NCBI GenBank assembly: GCA_022769185.1
Contig: JALEKG010000090.1
Location: forward strand, 62,001-126,000
Direction: 5' to 3'
From: Dorea sp.
Lineage (GTDB): Bacteria > Bacillota > Clostridia > Lachnospirales > Lachnospiraceae
DNA length: 64,000 bases
A model generated the notes under the pieces. That model searched no databases. It saw nothing but the letters and a program-made list of their open reading frames with translations, and was not told the DNA's origin. A program made the translations under genes and the position numbers. This document shows, piece after piece, positions 37,354-47,519 of the stretch (the first letter of the stretch is position 1; every line of letters starts with the position of its first letter).

Positions 37354-37563
37354 AGCTTTACGGACAAAGAACCAGAAGGCAAAGAAGAAATCAGCCTGAC
37401 CGTTCATCTGGATAATGAAAACTATCCAGAAGTCAGCATAGAGCTTTACCGTTATGACGGAAGCTATTGTCAGGCAGTTGTGGATGGCGAGCCAGTATCA
37501 CTGGTAGAAAGAACAAGTGTGGTGGATCTAATAGAAGCAGTCAATGCAATTGTTTTGAATTAA
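37345..37563 (+). pseudogene. C-terminal fragment of a larger (possibly DUF4340-like) protein
   Basis: 'DKEPEGKEEISLTVHLDNENYPEVSIELYRYDGSYCQAVVDGEPVSLVERTSVVDLIEAVNAIVLN'; apparent start lies in kinase-remnant sequence and there is no RBS. Confidence 0.6.
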
Positions 37564-37566
37564 AAT

Positions 37567-37598
37567 GAAAACCCTGGGCGCAAGTCCAGGGTTTTTAA
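37567..37598. terminator. intrinsic terminator
   Basis: AAAACCCTGG gcgcaagt CCAGGGTTTTT. Confidence 0.85.
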
Positions 37599-38479
37599 TC
37601 ATATTTTATAAATTGCATATCACGGTAATCTTTGGGCGAGATTCCGTATTCTTTCTTAAAAGCCCGGTAGAAACTGGAGTAATCACCGAATCCATAGGTC
37701 TGATATATTTCTGTAATACTGGCTTTCCCTAAAATGGCTTCCTTGCAAAGGGCAAGCCTTTTTTTGGTGATGTATTGATGGATCGACATTCCCAGACGGT
37801 CTTTAAAGACATGGGCAATATGGTATTTGCTCACATAGAATTCCTCGGCAAGTGAATCCAGAGACAGGTTCTCGTCCAGATGCTCTTCAATATATTCAGT
37901 GATCTGCTGGTAGAGGTCAAGTTCCTCATTTTTCTTACGTGGAACATTTCTTGTATAGATTGTGCGGTTCAGGCAGAGAATGAGATCGTTGACACACAGA
38001 GAAATCTGTGCGCTTCGCCCAAAGCGATCAGACTGCATTTCCTCGATCAGCCGCAGGATCTTTGATTGTATCGCATTAAAAGAAACTCTGTCATTGTGAA
38101 ATACATATTTTTTTGTAGTCTGCACATACTGCATCAGATAGACATAATCCTGGGACTGATGCATCAGAACATTGCAATATTCCTGGCTGATCCAGAATAC
38201 AAAACGGCGGTAAGGAATGTCTTGATTATGTATGAATGGACGATGTGGAATTCCAGGAGGAACGAGAAGAAGATCTCCAGGAAGAATTGGGAAGATCTCC
38301 TTATCCAGCTGTATGCTGATATCTCCTTCGAGGAAAAAATAGAATTCATAATAATCATGAGAATGTAGAGATACTTTCGGTAGCTTGTAGTCACTATAGT
38401 AATAAATCTCAAAATCCTGTGATACCATGTACTGACGTGTATGGAAAGGGGTCTGTAGGTTCTTCCTCATGATTGCCAA
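37595..38479 (-). CDS. AraC family transcriptional regulator (cupin + AraC HTH)
   Basis: 'ITEYIEEHLDENLSLDSLAEEFYVSKYHIAHVFKDRLGMSIHQYITKKRLALCKE...YGFGDYSSFYRAFKKEYGISPKDYR'. Confidence 0.94.
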   Translation of the reverse strand: MAIMRKNLQTPFHTRQYMVSQDFEIYYYSDYKLPKVSLHSHDYYEFYFFLEGDISIQLDKEIFPILPGDLLLVPPGIPHRPFIHNQDIPYRRFVFWISQEYCNVLMHQSQDYVYLMQYVQTTKKYVFHNDRVSFNAIQSKILRLIEEMQSDRFGRSAQISLCVNDLILCLNRTIYTRNVPRKKNEELDLYQQITEYIEEHLDENLSLDSLAEEFYVSKYHIAHVFKDRLGMSIHQYITKKRLALCKEAILGKASITEIYQTYGFGDYSSFYRAFKKEYGISPKDYRDMQFIKYD

Positions 38480-38652
38480 CCTCCGTAAAAAGCTGAATTA
38501 TGGTATATTGAATGTCTTAATATATCATTATGGTAACATGGAAGTGCAATTTTTGCAATGTATACAACAATTGTGTCAATTGCTTTTTAAATGGCAGAAA
38601 AGATATAATAAAACCAACAAGAAACAATCGGAGAAAGGAGTAAACAAAAATA

Positions 38653-40260
38653 ATGAAATTAAATTTACAGGGAATCGCTGACAGAGAGCAGTGGGAATCA
38701 AAAGGTTACAATCTTCCCAAATATGATGTAGAGAAGATGATCGAAGCAACGAAGGAAGTTCCGTTCTGGATTCACTTTGGCGCAGGTAATTTGTTCCGTG
38801 CATTTCATGCAAATGTAGTACAGAACATGCTCAACGAAGGAACATTGGATCGAGGACTTGTAGTTGCAGAAGGATTCGATTATGAGATTGTTGAGAAAAT
38901 GTATGCACCTCACGATAATCTTGGAATTGTTGCGACACTCAAAGCAGACGGTAATATTGATAAGACGATCGTTGCCAGCGTTGCGGAATCTCTTCCGCTG
39001 GATTCTGAGAATGAGGCTGCTTATGGAAGATTAAAAGAGATTTTCACAAAAGATTCTTTGCAGATGGCTACATTTACCATTACAGAGAAGGGCTATAGTC
39101 TGGTCAATGGAAGAGGCGAGCAACTCCAGGATGTAGCGGCAGATTTTATTGCCGGACCGGAGAAACCAGCAAGCTACATGGGAAAAGTGACTTCTCTTCT
39201 GTATGCGAGATACAAAGCAGGAGAGAAACCAATCGCAATGGTAAGTACAGACAATTGCTCTCACAATGGAGATAAACTGTATGCTGCAATCAGCACATTT
39301 GCTGAAAAGTGGGTGGAAAACGAAAAGGCTGAAGCTGGATTTACTGCTTATATTAATTCCGAAAAAGTTTCCTTTACCTGGAGTATGATCGATAAGATCA
39401 CACCAAGACCAGATGCTTCTGTGGAAGCAATCTTAATGGAAGATGGTGTGGAAGAGCTGGAGCCTGTGATTACTTCTAAGAATACGTATGTTGCACCGTT
39501 TGTTAATGCAGAAGAGACAGAATATCTGGTCATAGAGAATGATTTCCCGAATGGAAGACCGGAACTGGAAAAGGGCGGTTTGATGTTTACGGATCGTGAG
39601 ACCGTAGATAAAGTAGAAAAGATGAAGGTATGTACCTGTCTGAACCCGCTTCATACCTGTCTGGCAATCTATGGATGTCTGCTTGGATACAAGAAGATCT
39701 CCGACGAGATGAAAGATACAGAACTTAAGAAGCTGGTTGAAACTGTAGGATACAAAGAAGGCCTTCCTGTTGTTGTAAATCCTGGCATTCTGGATCCAAA
39801 GGAATTTATCGATACGGTACTCAATGTGCGTGTTCCGAATCCATTCATGCCGGATACTCCGCAGAGAATTGCTACAGATACATCCCAGAAGCTGGCAATC
39901 CGTTTCGGTGAGACTATCAAGGCATATCAGGAAGATCCTGAGCTGGACGTAAGATCTTTAAAGCTGATTCCGCTGGTATTTGCAGGATGGCTTCGTTATC
40001 TGATGGCAATTGACGATGAAGGAAATGCATTTGAGCCAAGTTCCGATCCTCTTCTTGATACGGTTCGTCCTTATGTTGCTGGACTGGAGCTGAAAGAAGG
40101 GCAGGATGTAGAGGCAGCAGTTGCACCGGTTCTTAAGATGAAACAGATCTTTGGAGTAGATCTTTATGAAGCAGGTCTTGCAGATATGGTAATCGGATAT
40201 CTGAAGGAACTGACTGCAGGTGTCGGAGCAGTACGCGCAACTCTTAAGAAATATGTATAA
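38653..40260 (+). CDS. uxuB: mannitol dehydrogenase family protein (fructuronate reductase-like)
   Basis: 'IHFGAGNLFRAFHANV', 'CLNPLHTCLAIYGCLLGY'; genomic context with uxaC/uxuA. Confidence 0.82.
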   Translation: MKLNLQGIADREQWESKGYNLPKYDVEKMIEATKEVPFWIHFGAGNLFRAFHANVVQNMLNEGTLDRGLVVAEGFDYEIVEKMYAPHDNLGIVATLKADGNIDKTIVASVAESLPLDSENEAAYGRLKEIFTKDSLQMATFTITEKGYSLVNGRGEQLQDVAADFIAGPEKPASYMGKVTSLLYARYKAGEKPIAMVSTDNCSHNGDKLYAAISTFAEKWVENEKAEAGFTAYINSEKVSFTWSMIDKITPRPDASVEAILMEDGVEELEPVITSKNTYVAPFVNAEETEYLVIENDFPNGRPELEKGGLMFTDRETVDKVEKMKVCTCLNPLHTCLAIYGCLLGYKKISDEMKDTELKKLVETVGYKEGLPVVVNPGILDPKEFIDTVLNVRVPNPFMPDTPQRIATDTSQKLAIRFGETIKAYQEDPELDVRSLKLIPLVFAGWLRYLMAIDDEGNAFEPSSDPLLDTVRPYVAGLELKEGQDVEAAVAPVLKMKQIFGVDLYEAGLADMVIGYLKELTAGVGAVRATLKKYV

Positions 40261-40299
40261 AAAGGATAAAATTGGTAGGAAAGGATAGGTGAAAATACA

Positions 40300-41706
40300 A
40301 TGAAAGCATTTATGGATCAGGATTTCTTGTTGGAAACAGAAACAGCACGGAAATTGTATCATGACTATGCAGCTAAGATGCCGGTTCTGGATTATCACTG
40401 CCATATCAGTCCGAAGGAGATCGCTGAGGACAGAAAGTTTGAGAATATTACACAGGTATGGCTGGGCGGCGACCATTATAAATGGCGTCAGATGCGATCC
40501 AATGGGGTAGAAGAAAAGTATATTACTGGAGATGCTTCTGATCGTGAAAAATTTCAGAAATGGGCAGAGACCCTGGAAAAGGCAATCGGCAATCCGCTCT
40601 ATCATTGGAGCCACCTGGAGCTTCAGAGATATTTCGGATATTATGGTGCTTTAAACGGTGAGACAGCGGAAGAAGTATGGAATCTCTGTAACGCAAAACT
40701 TCAGGAAGATGGAATGAGTGCAAGGAATCTGATCCGTCAGTCCAATGTTACGCTGATCTGTACAACGGATGATCCGGTGGATACTCTGGAATGGCATGAT
40801 CAGATCGCGGTAGATGAGAGCTTTGAGGTACAGGTCCTTCCGACCTGGAGACCAGAAAAGGCAATGAGTCTGTCAAGACAAGATTATCTGGAATATATGG
40901 ACAAGCTGAGTGAAGTAAGTGGTGTGAAAGTAGAGAGCTTTGCAACGTTGATGGACGCACTTCGCGTAAGATTGGATAATTTTGCAAAAAGAGGCTGCCG
41001 TATCTCTGACCACAGCCTGGAATACGTGATGTATGTTCCGGCATCTGACGAAGAAATTGAAGCAATTTTCGCAAAGAGACTTGCGGGGAAAGCGATAAGT
41101 CATGAGGAAGAGTTCCAGTTTAAGACAGCAATGATGGTTGCACTTGGAAAAGAGTATCACAAGAAAGATATGGCAATGCAGATCCACTTTGGTGTAAAAC
41201 GGGATAATAATGGAATGATCTTTCGGAATCTCGGACCGGATGCGGGAATTGACTGCATTGATAATTATGCTCCGTCTGCTCAGATGGCAGATTATCTGAA
41301 TGCTCTGGCTGTAACAGACGAGCTCCCAAAGACAATTCTGTACTCTTTGAATCCGACAGATAATGCTGCAATCGGAACAATCATCGGATGCTTCCAGGAT
41401 TCCAGTGCAGTTGGAAAGATTCAGCAGGGAAGTGCATGGTGGTTTAATGATCACAAAAAAGGCATGATCGATCAGATGACATCACTGGCAAGCCTTGGCC
41501 TTTTGGGCAATTTTATCGGTATGCTTACCGATTCCAGAAGTTTCCTGTCTTACACAAGACATGAATATTTCCGGAGAATTATGTGTAACCTGATCGGAGG
41601 ATGGGTAGAAAATGGTGAATATCCAAATGACGAGAAGGTACTTGGACGCATGGTACAGGATATTTCCTATAACAATGCAGTCAGATATTTTGGATTTCAT
41701 TTATAA
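40300..41706 (+). CDS. uxaC: glucuronate isomerase
   Basis: 'MPVLDYHCHISPKEIAEDRKFENITQVWLGGDHYKWRQMRSNGV', 'FLSYTRHEYFRRIMCNLIGGWVENGEYP'. Confidence 0.95.
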   Translation: MKAFMDQDFLLETETARKLYHDYAAKMPVLDYHCHISPKEIAEDRKFENITQVWLGGDHYKWRQMRSNGVEEKYITGDASDREKFQKWAETLEKAIGNPLYHWSHLELQRYFGYYGALNGETAEEVWNLCNAKLQEDGMSARNLIRQSNVTLICTTDDPVDTLEWHDQIAVDESFEVQVLPTWRPEKAMSLSRQDYLEYMDKLSEVSGVKVESFATLMDALRVRLDNFAKRGCRISDHSLEYVMYVPASDEEIEAIFAKRLAGKAISHEEEFQFKTAMMVALGKEYHKKDMAMQIHFGVKRDNNGMIFRNLGPDAGIDCIDNYAPSAQMADYLNALAVTDELPKTILYSLNPTDNAAIGTIIGCFQDSSAVGKIQQGSAWWFNDHKKGMIDQMTSLASLGLLGNFIGMLTDSRSFLSYTRHEYFRRIMCNLIGGWVENGEYPNDEKVLGRMVQDISYNNAVRYFGFHL

Positions 41707-41736
41707 AAATAAATAAAAAACAGGAGGAGATTTTAT

Positions 41737-42786
41737 ATGAAGAGTTCATTTCGTTGGTATGGTGACAGTGATCCGGTAACATTGGATGAGATTCGTCAGA
41801 TTCCTGGAATGCGTTCCATCGTTTCTGCAGTTTATGATGTAAAGCCGGGAGAAGTATGGCCAGAAGAAAGCATTAAACATCTGGTAGATGAGTGCGCAGA
41901 AAAAGGACTGGTATTTGATGTGGTTGAATCCATTCCGGTAACAGAAGAGATCAAACTTGGAAGGCCGGAAAGGGACCGTCACATCGATAATTACTGTGAG
42001 TCTATCCGCAGATGCGCTAAATACGGAATTAAATGTGTCACATATAACTTCATGCCAGTATTTGACTGGACACGTACACAGCTTGATAAAGCAGCAGAAG
42101 ATGGATCTACCAGTCTGGTTATGTACTGGGATCAGATGAAGGGACTGGATCCGTTAAAGGATGATATTCATCTTCCAGGATGGGATTCCAGCTATTCACA
42201 GGATGAAGTACGTGAGCTGATCCGTGCGTATGGTGAGCTTGGAGAAGAAGGTCTGTGGGCAAATATCGAATATTTCCTGAAACGTGTAATTCCGGTAGCA
42301 GAGGAATGTGGCGTAGTGATGGCACTTCATCCGGATGATCCGCCGTATCCGATCTTTGGTCTTCCAAGAGTAATTACCTGTGAAGAAAACCTTGACCGTT
42401 ACCTGTCAATCGTGGACAGCCCATCTAATACGCTGTGCCTTTGCACAGGTTCTCTGGGATGTTCTCCGAAGAATGATATCCCGGCTATGGTACGTAAGTA
42501 TTCAGCGATGAACCGTATTGGATTCATGCACATTCGTAATGTTAAGATTCTGCCGGATACCTCCTTTGAAGAGGCAGCACATCTGAGTCAGTGTGGTTCT
42601 CTTGATATGAATGCAATTGTAAAAGCGTTGGTAGATACCGGATTTACAGGATATTTCCGTCCGGATCATGGACGTATGATCTGGGGAGAGACTGGAAAAC
42701 CAGGTTACGGACTTTATGACCGTGCGCTTGGAAGTGCTTATATCAATGGCCTGATCGAAGCCAATGGTGGAGTGATCGAAGAATAA
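41737..42786 (+). CDS. uxuA: mannonate dehydratase
   Basis: '[22 protein letters not shown]', '[19 protein letters not shown]', '[16 protein letters not shown]'. Confidence 0.95.
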   Translation: MKSSFRWYGDSDPVTLDEIRQIPGMRSIVSAVYDVKPGEVWPEESIKHLVDECAEKGLVFDVVESIPVTEEIKLGRPERDRHIDNYCESIRRCAKYGIKCVTYNFMPVFDWTRTQLDKAAEDGSTSLVMYWDQMKGLDPLKDDIHLPGWDSSYSQDEVRELIRAYGELGEEGLWANIEYFLKRVIPVAEECGVVMALHPDDPPYPIFGLPRVITCEENLDRYLSIVDSPSNTLCLCTGSLGCSPKNDIPAMVRKYSAMNRIGFMHIRNVKILPDTSFEEAAHLSQCGSLDMNAIVKALVDTGFTGYFRPDHGRMIWGETGKPGYGLYDRALGSAYINGLIEANGGVIEE

Positions 42787-42792
42787 AAATGA

Positions 42793-42834
42793 GGGGACTA
42801 TCGGAACACCATAGAGTATGTTCCGATAGTCCCC
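42793..42834. terminator. 16-bp perfect hairpin between convergent genes
   Basis: GGGGACTATCGGAACA ccatagagta TGTTCCGATAGTCCCC; U-tract is best in the minus direction. Confidence 0.8.
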
Positions 42835-42862
42835 TGTGCATTTTATGCGCGGTCTGGTTCTT

Positions 42863-43627
42863 TTATAATTGTCCCATTTCCGACAGGATTTTTTGCTTGG
42901 TGCCCAGAATGATATCTTCGAAAGAAGCAATCCGCTCATCAGTCATACGATCCTTCGGAGCAGAGACGCTGATAGCATATTTGGGATTACCATGAAAGCT
43001 TTTCAAAGAAGCGGCAATACAGCGTACGCCGAGTTCATTTTCTTCATTATCAAACGCGAAGCCGTCTCTGCGAATCGTCTGGATCAGCTGCATAAATTCA
43101 TCAAAATTCGTTATCGTATATTCGGTGTGCTTTTGAATATCACTCTGTTCCCAGATAGCTGCGATTTTCTGGTCGGACATGTCAGCGAGCAGTGCCTTGC
43201 CGACTCCGGAACAGTAAAGAGGAATACTCTTTCCAACCATGGAGACGAGACGCACAGAGCTTGGAGAACCCTCTACCTTATCAATGTATACGGCATTCAG
43301 TCCGTCAATCTGTACGAGATGAACGGTTTCTCCGGTCAGTTCAGACAGCTCCTTAAGATAAGGGCGGGCCAAATCAATGATATTATTCTGTGCGAGTATC
43401 TGATTGGCAATTCCGCAGAATTTAAAACTTAAACTATATTTTAATGTATCAGGATCCTGTTTGACATAGTCCATACAGATCAACGAATTCAGGATCCGGT
43501 GAACAGTGGTCTTGTTCAGGCCAAGAGTCGTGCTCAGATCCACAAGCCCCATAGGGCCATACTGTGCAAGGCATTCGATTGTATGAAAAATTCGTTCAGA
43601 TACCTGAATCGGATTCTTTTCTTCCAT
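42863..43627 (-). CDS. IclR family transcriptional regulator
   Basis: 'GPMGLVDLSTTLGLNKTTVHRILNSLICMDYV' HTH plus IclR effector domain; start at 43627 (MEEKNPIQVSERI). Confidence 0.93.
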   Translation of the reverse strand: MEEKNPIQVSERIFHTIECLAQYGPMGLVDLSTTLGLNKTTVHRILNSLICMDYVKQDPDTLKYSLSFKFCGIANQILAQNNIIDLARPYLKELSELTGETVHLVQIDGLNAVYIDKVEGSPSSVRLVSMVGKSIPLYCSGVGKALLADMSDQKIAAIWEQSDIQKHTEYTITNFDEFMQLIQTIRRDGFAFDNEENELGVRCIAASLKSFHGNPKYAISVSAPKDRMTDERIASFEDIILGTKQKILSEMGQL

Positions 43628-43773
43628 TCTAGAGTCACTCCGTTTCGTTTCAGTAATGCTTTGGCCATCGATACCGGAAGCAGTAGATGACACTAGTGGA
43701 ATTGTAGCACGATTGGATGAGAGAGTAAATAAAAAACAAAATAAAAAAAGTATGAAAAACATGATGGAATTAC

Positions 43774-43801
43774 TTGACATTAGCAATAAAACGAGTATAA
43801 T
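43774..43801 (+). promoter_or_regulatory. promoter TTGACA-N16-TATAAT upstream of eda
   Basis: Hexamers read directly. Confidence 0.75.
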
Positions 43802-43832
43802 CAGAATCAAGAAGTTCATATTATGAAAATGA

Positions 43833-43849
43833 GTTTCACAATGTGAAAC
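43833..43849. promoter_or_regulatory. palindromic operator GTTTCACA-A-TGTGAAAC
   Basis: Perfect 8-bp arms around one central base, between the iclR and eda starts. Confidence 0.7.
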
Positions 43850-43881
43850 AAAAATAATAATAAAAAGGCAGGAGAAAAGAA

Positions 43882-44523
43882 ATGAATGAAGTGTTAGAAA
43901 GAATCCAGGAAATCGGTATCGTACCAGTTGTTGTTCTGAATGATGCAAAAGATGCTGAACCACTTGCACAGGCATTATGTAATGGCGGGCTTCCATGTGC
44001 AGAAGTGACATTCCGTACGGATGCAGCTGAGGAATCTATCCGTATCATGTCAGAGAAGTTTCCAAATATGCTGATCGGAGCAGGTACTGTTCTTACAACA
44101 GATCAGGTTGACCGTGCAGTTGCAGCAGGTGCTAAGTTTATTGTAAGCCCGGGACTGAATCCGAGAATCGTAAAATACTGTGTAGAAAAAGGGATCCTGA
44201 TCACACCGGGATGTACTAATCCGAGTGATATCGAACAGGCACTTGAGAATGGACTTGAGGTGGTGAAGTTCTTCCCGGCAGAACCGGCAGGCGGACTTAA
44301 GATGATCAAAGCTATGGCAGCACCTTATGTTGGTGTTAAATTTATGCCGACTGGCGGAATCAACGCAACAAACGTAAGAGAGTATCTTGCATATGATAGA
44401 ATTCTTGCATGCGGCGGAAGCTGGATGGTAAAAGGAAGCCTTGTAGATGCAGGGGAATTTGATAAGATCGAGGAACTCACAAGAGAAGCAGTTGAAATTG
44501 TAAAAGAGAGCAGAGGTAAATAG
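43882..44523 (+). CDS. eda: KDPG/KHG aldolase
   Basis: 'GIVPVVVLNDAKDAEPLAQALCNGGLPCAEVTFRTDAAEESI', 'VKFFPAEPAGGLKMIKAM', 'KFMPTGGIN'. Confidence 0.95.
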   Translation: MNEVLERIQEIGIVPVVVLNDAKDAEPLAQALCNGGLPCAEVTFRTDAAEESIRIMSEKFPNMLIGAGTVLTTDQVDRAVAAGAKFIVSPGLNPRIVKYCVEKGILITPGCTNPSDIEQALENGLEVVKFFPAEPAGGLKMIKAMAAPYVGVKFMPTGGINATNVREYLAYDRILACGGSWMVKGSLVDAGEFDKIEELTREAVEIVKESRGK

Positions 44524-44525
44524 AG

Positions 44526-45551
44526 ATGGCAAAGAAAGTAATTACATTTGGAGAATTAATGTTAAGACTGGCACCGGAAGGATATTATCGTTTCGTACAG
44601 GCCGATAAATTAGGCGCAACATTTGGCGGAGGAGAAGCGAATGTTGCAGTATCTCTTGCAAATTATGGATTTGATGCAGCATTTGTTTCCAAGCTTCCAA
44701 CTCACGAGATTGGACAGGCTGCAGTAAATTCCCTGAGAAGATACGGAGTAGATACTTCTTATATTGCCCGCGGCGGCGACCGTGTAGGAATCTATTATTT
44801 GGAAAAGGGCGCTTCTCAGAGACCTTCCAAAGTAATCTATGACCGCGCAGGTTCTTCAATTTATACTGCTTCCAGAGAAGATTTTGATTGGAAGAAGATC
44901 TTTGAAGGCGCAGAATGGTTCCATTTTACAGGAATCACTCCTGCACTGAACGATGGTGTTGCAGCAATCTGCATGGATGCTTGTAAAGCAGCAAAAGAGC
45001 TGGGCGTAAAGATCTCCTGTGATCTGAATTATAGAAATAAACTGTGGAGCAAGGCAAAAGCCGGTGAAGTAATGGGTGAGCTTTGCAAATATGTTGATGT
45101 ATGTATCGCAAATGAAGAAGATGCAGCAGATGTATTCGGAATTAAAGCGGCAGATACAGACGTAACTGCAGGTACTGTAAACCATGAAGGATATAAAGAT
45201 GTAGCAAAGCAGCTTGCTGACCGCTTTGGATTTGAAAAGGTAGCGATCACACTTCGTGAGTCTATCTCTGCAAATGATAATAACTGGTCCGCAATGTTAT
45301 ATGACGGAACAGACTACTATTTCAGCAAAAAATACAAGATGCACATCGTTGACCGTGTTGGAGGAGGCGACAGCTTTGGAGGCGGCCTGATTGCAGCATG
45401 TTTAAGCGGTTACGATGCACAGGCAACAATAGAATTCGCCGTTGCAGCATCTTGCCTGAAGCACTCCATCGAGGGTGATTATAACATGGTATCAATGGAC
45501 GAAGTTACCAAATTAGCCGGAGGAGATGCTTCCGGTCGTGTCCAGAGATAA
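44526..45551 (+). CDS. kdgK: PfkB family kinase, probable 2-dehydro-3-deoxygluconokinase
   Basis: 'ITFGELMLRLAPEGYYRF', 'GGGEANVAVSLANYG', 'DRVGGGDSFGGGLI'; follows eda. Confidence 0.88.
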   Translation: MAKKVITFGELMLRLAPEGYYRFVQADKLGATFGGGEANVAVSLANYGFDAAFVSKLPTHEIGQAAVNSLRRYGVDTSYIARGGDRVGIYYLEKGASQRPSKVIYDRAGSSIYTASREDFDWKKIFEGAEWFHFTGITPALNDGVAAICMDACKAAKELGVKISCDLNYRNKLWSKAKAGEVMGELCKYVDVCIANEEDAADVFGIKAADTDVTAGTVNHEGYKDVAKQLADRFGFEKVAITLRESISANDNNWSAMLYDGTDYYFSKKYKMHIVDRVGGGDSFGGGLIAACLSGYDAQATIEFAVAASCLKHSIEGDYNMVSMDEVTKLAGGDASGRVQR

Positions 45552-45579
45552 TATATATTATAGTTTGTCATGATCTGGA

Positions 45580-45616
45580 AAGGGGCGTATTCTGAAAATG
45601 GATGCGCCCTTTTTCC
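45580..45616 (+). terminator. probable intrinsic terminator
   Basis: AAAGGGGCG ... GCGCCCTTTTT; lies within the 5' extension of the next ORF. Confidence 0.6.
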
Positions 45617-45656
45617 CCAAAAAGAAGCACAGTCAATTTGTGAGAGGAGAAAAACA

Positions 45657-46682
45657 GTGGAAAAAAAGGAATTTGATTTGCTATCACTCGGAGAAATATT
45701 ACTCAGATTATCCCCGCCGAATAATGAAAGAATCGTACGCGGAGAGACATTTGAAAAGCAGGTAGGAGGCGCAGAACTCAATGTGGCTTCCGGGGTCTCC
45801 CTTCTGGGACTTCGTTCCGGAATTATCTCCAGAATCCCGGACAGCAGCATCGGAGTGTTTGCAAAAAATAAGATCCGTTTCTGTGGAGTCAGTGACGATT
45901 ATCTTGTATATGATGACAGCCGCAATGCAAGACTCGGAATCTATTATTATGAAAACGGCGCATATCCGAGAAAACCGGGAGTTGTGTATGACAGACAGAA
46001 TTCATCTATGACAAGAATGGACATTAATGAATTTGACGAAAAGATCTATCATTCAACCAGATGTTTCCATACTTCAGGAATTACACTTGCTCTCAGTGAT
46101 GCATGCCGCAGGACAGGCGTAGAGATGATTCGGCGTTTTAAAGAAGCAGGGGCATTGATTTCTTTTGATGTAAACTTCCGTCTGAATCTCTGGTCCGGTG
46201 AAGAGGCAAGAAAATGTATTGAAGAAATTCTTCCATATGTAGATATTTTCTTCTGTTCTGAGGATACAGCAAAACTTACCTTTGGAAAAGAAGGAACCAT
46301 CAGGGAAATCATGGAAAGCTTTGCGAAAGAGTATCCGATCTCTGTAATGGCTTCTACACAGCGTACCGTTCACAGCCCGAAGGTGCATAGCTTCACATCC
46401 GTGGTTTATGATGCGAAAACAGGAACTTTCTATGAAGAACGTCCGTACGAAAATATTGAAGTCGTAGACCGAATCGGAAGTGGTGATGCATATTGCTCCG
46501 GCGCACTTTTCGGGCTTCTGAAACAGGGTGGAAGCTGTGAGAATGCATTAAGATATGGAAATGCATACAGTGCGGCAAAGAATACCATTCCAGGTGATAT
46601 GCCTTCACTGAACCTGGAAGAAGTAGAGAATATTATGAAAGATCATAATACAACAGGCTATCACAGTGAGATGAACCGATAG
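45657..46682 (+). CDS. second PfkB family sugar kinase
   Basis: 'FDLLSLGEILLRLSPP', 'GGAELNVASGVSLLGLRSG', 'DRIGSGDAYCSGALFGLL'; GTG start preferred. Confidence 0.88.
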   Translation: MEKKEFDLLSLGEILLRLSPPNNERIVRGETFEKQVGGAELNVASGVSLLGLRSGIISRIPDSSIGVFAKNKIRFCGVSDDYLVYDDSRNARLGIYYYENGAYPRKPGVVYDRQNSSMTRMDINEFDEKIYHSTRCFHTSGITLALSDACRRTGVEMIRRFKEAGALISFDVNFRLNLWSGEEARKCIEEILPYVDIFFCSEDTAKLTFGKEGTIREIMESFAKEYPISVMASTQRTVHSPKVHSFTSVVYDAKTGTFYEERPYENIEVVDRIGSGDAYCSGALFGLLKQGGSCENALRYGNAYSAAKNTIPGDMPSLNLEEVENIMKDHNTTGYHSEMNR

Positions 46683-46711
46683 AAATCATTCTTTACATAA
46701 GCAGTAATTGC

Positions 46712-46755
46712 AAAAGAAGATCTTTTGGAAAAAGATTCGAAGGATCTTCTTTTTA
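46712..46755 (+). terminator. intrinsic terminator
   Basis: AAAAGAAGATCTT ... AAGGATCTTCTTTTT. Confidence 0.75.
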
Positions 46756-46851
46756 TTTACTTGTTTTTACAGAGCTATCTATTATAATAGAAGAGAATGA
46801 TAATTCAATGAATTTTTTACTTAATATGTTATAATATATCCAAAAAGGAAA

Positions 46852-47454
46852 ATGCAGAGAATGGAAGAGAAAAACAAAAAGTCGCCGAAACCGATACCTA
46901 CGGTTTCAGAACTGGAAAGTGAACTGAAACGGGAAAAATATCGTATTACATATGGAAGAACAGTACGAAGTACGATCTATGCACTGGTGATTGTAGCGGC
47001 TGCAGCTGTGCTGGTGGCCGTACTTTTGCTTCCGGTACTTCAGATTTATGGCGGTTCGATGTCGCCGTGTCTGGAAGAAGGCAACATCGTTATGTCGGTG
47101 AAAACTTCTAATCTGAAGCAGGGAGATGTTATAGCATTTTATTATAATAATAAGATTCTGATCAAGCGTGTGATCGCAGGTCCCGGAGAATGGGTGGATA
47201 TTGACGAAGACGGAAATGTATATGTGAATCAGGAAAAGCTGGATGAGTCGTATGTCAAGGATCCGTCATTAGGGGATTGTAATATAGAATTGCCATATCA
47301 GGTCCCCGATGAACGGTATTTTGTAATGGGGGATCATCGAAGTGTGTCTGTAGACTCCAGAAATAGTTCGGTAGGATGTGTGACGAAGGATCAGATTGTT
47401 GGAAAGATTGTGTTCCGCATCTGGCCGCTGAATGAATTAGGAAGATTGAAATAA
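46852..47454 (+). CDS. lepB: signal peptidase I
   Basis: 'VLQIYGGSMSPCLEEGNIV', 'KRVIAGPGEWVDI', 'MGDHRSVSVDSRNS'. Confidence 0.93.
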   Translation: MQRMEEKNKKSPKPIPTVSELESELKREKYRITYGRTVRSTIYALVIVAAAAVLVAVLLLPVLQIYGGSMSPCLEEGNIVMSVKTSNLKQGDVIAFYYNNKILIKRVIAGPGEWVDIDEDGNVYVNQEKLDESYVKDPSLGDCNIELPYQVPDERYFVMGDHRSVSVDSRNSSVGCVTKDQIVGKIVFRIWPLNELGRLK

Positions 47455-47519
47455 TAAGCAGGTGCATAAGAATAGTATTACAGCCGTATGGCTGAAAAAA
47501 GACAGGTGAGGTTTGAAAA

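Noticed and set aside
43628-44011. N-terminal extension of the IclR ORF (ORF track start 44011)
   Set aside because: The extension covers the eda promoter, the palindrome and part of eda; the natural start MEEKNPIQVSERI is at 43627.
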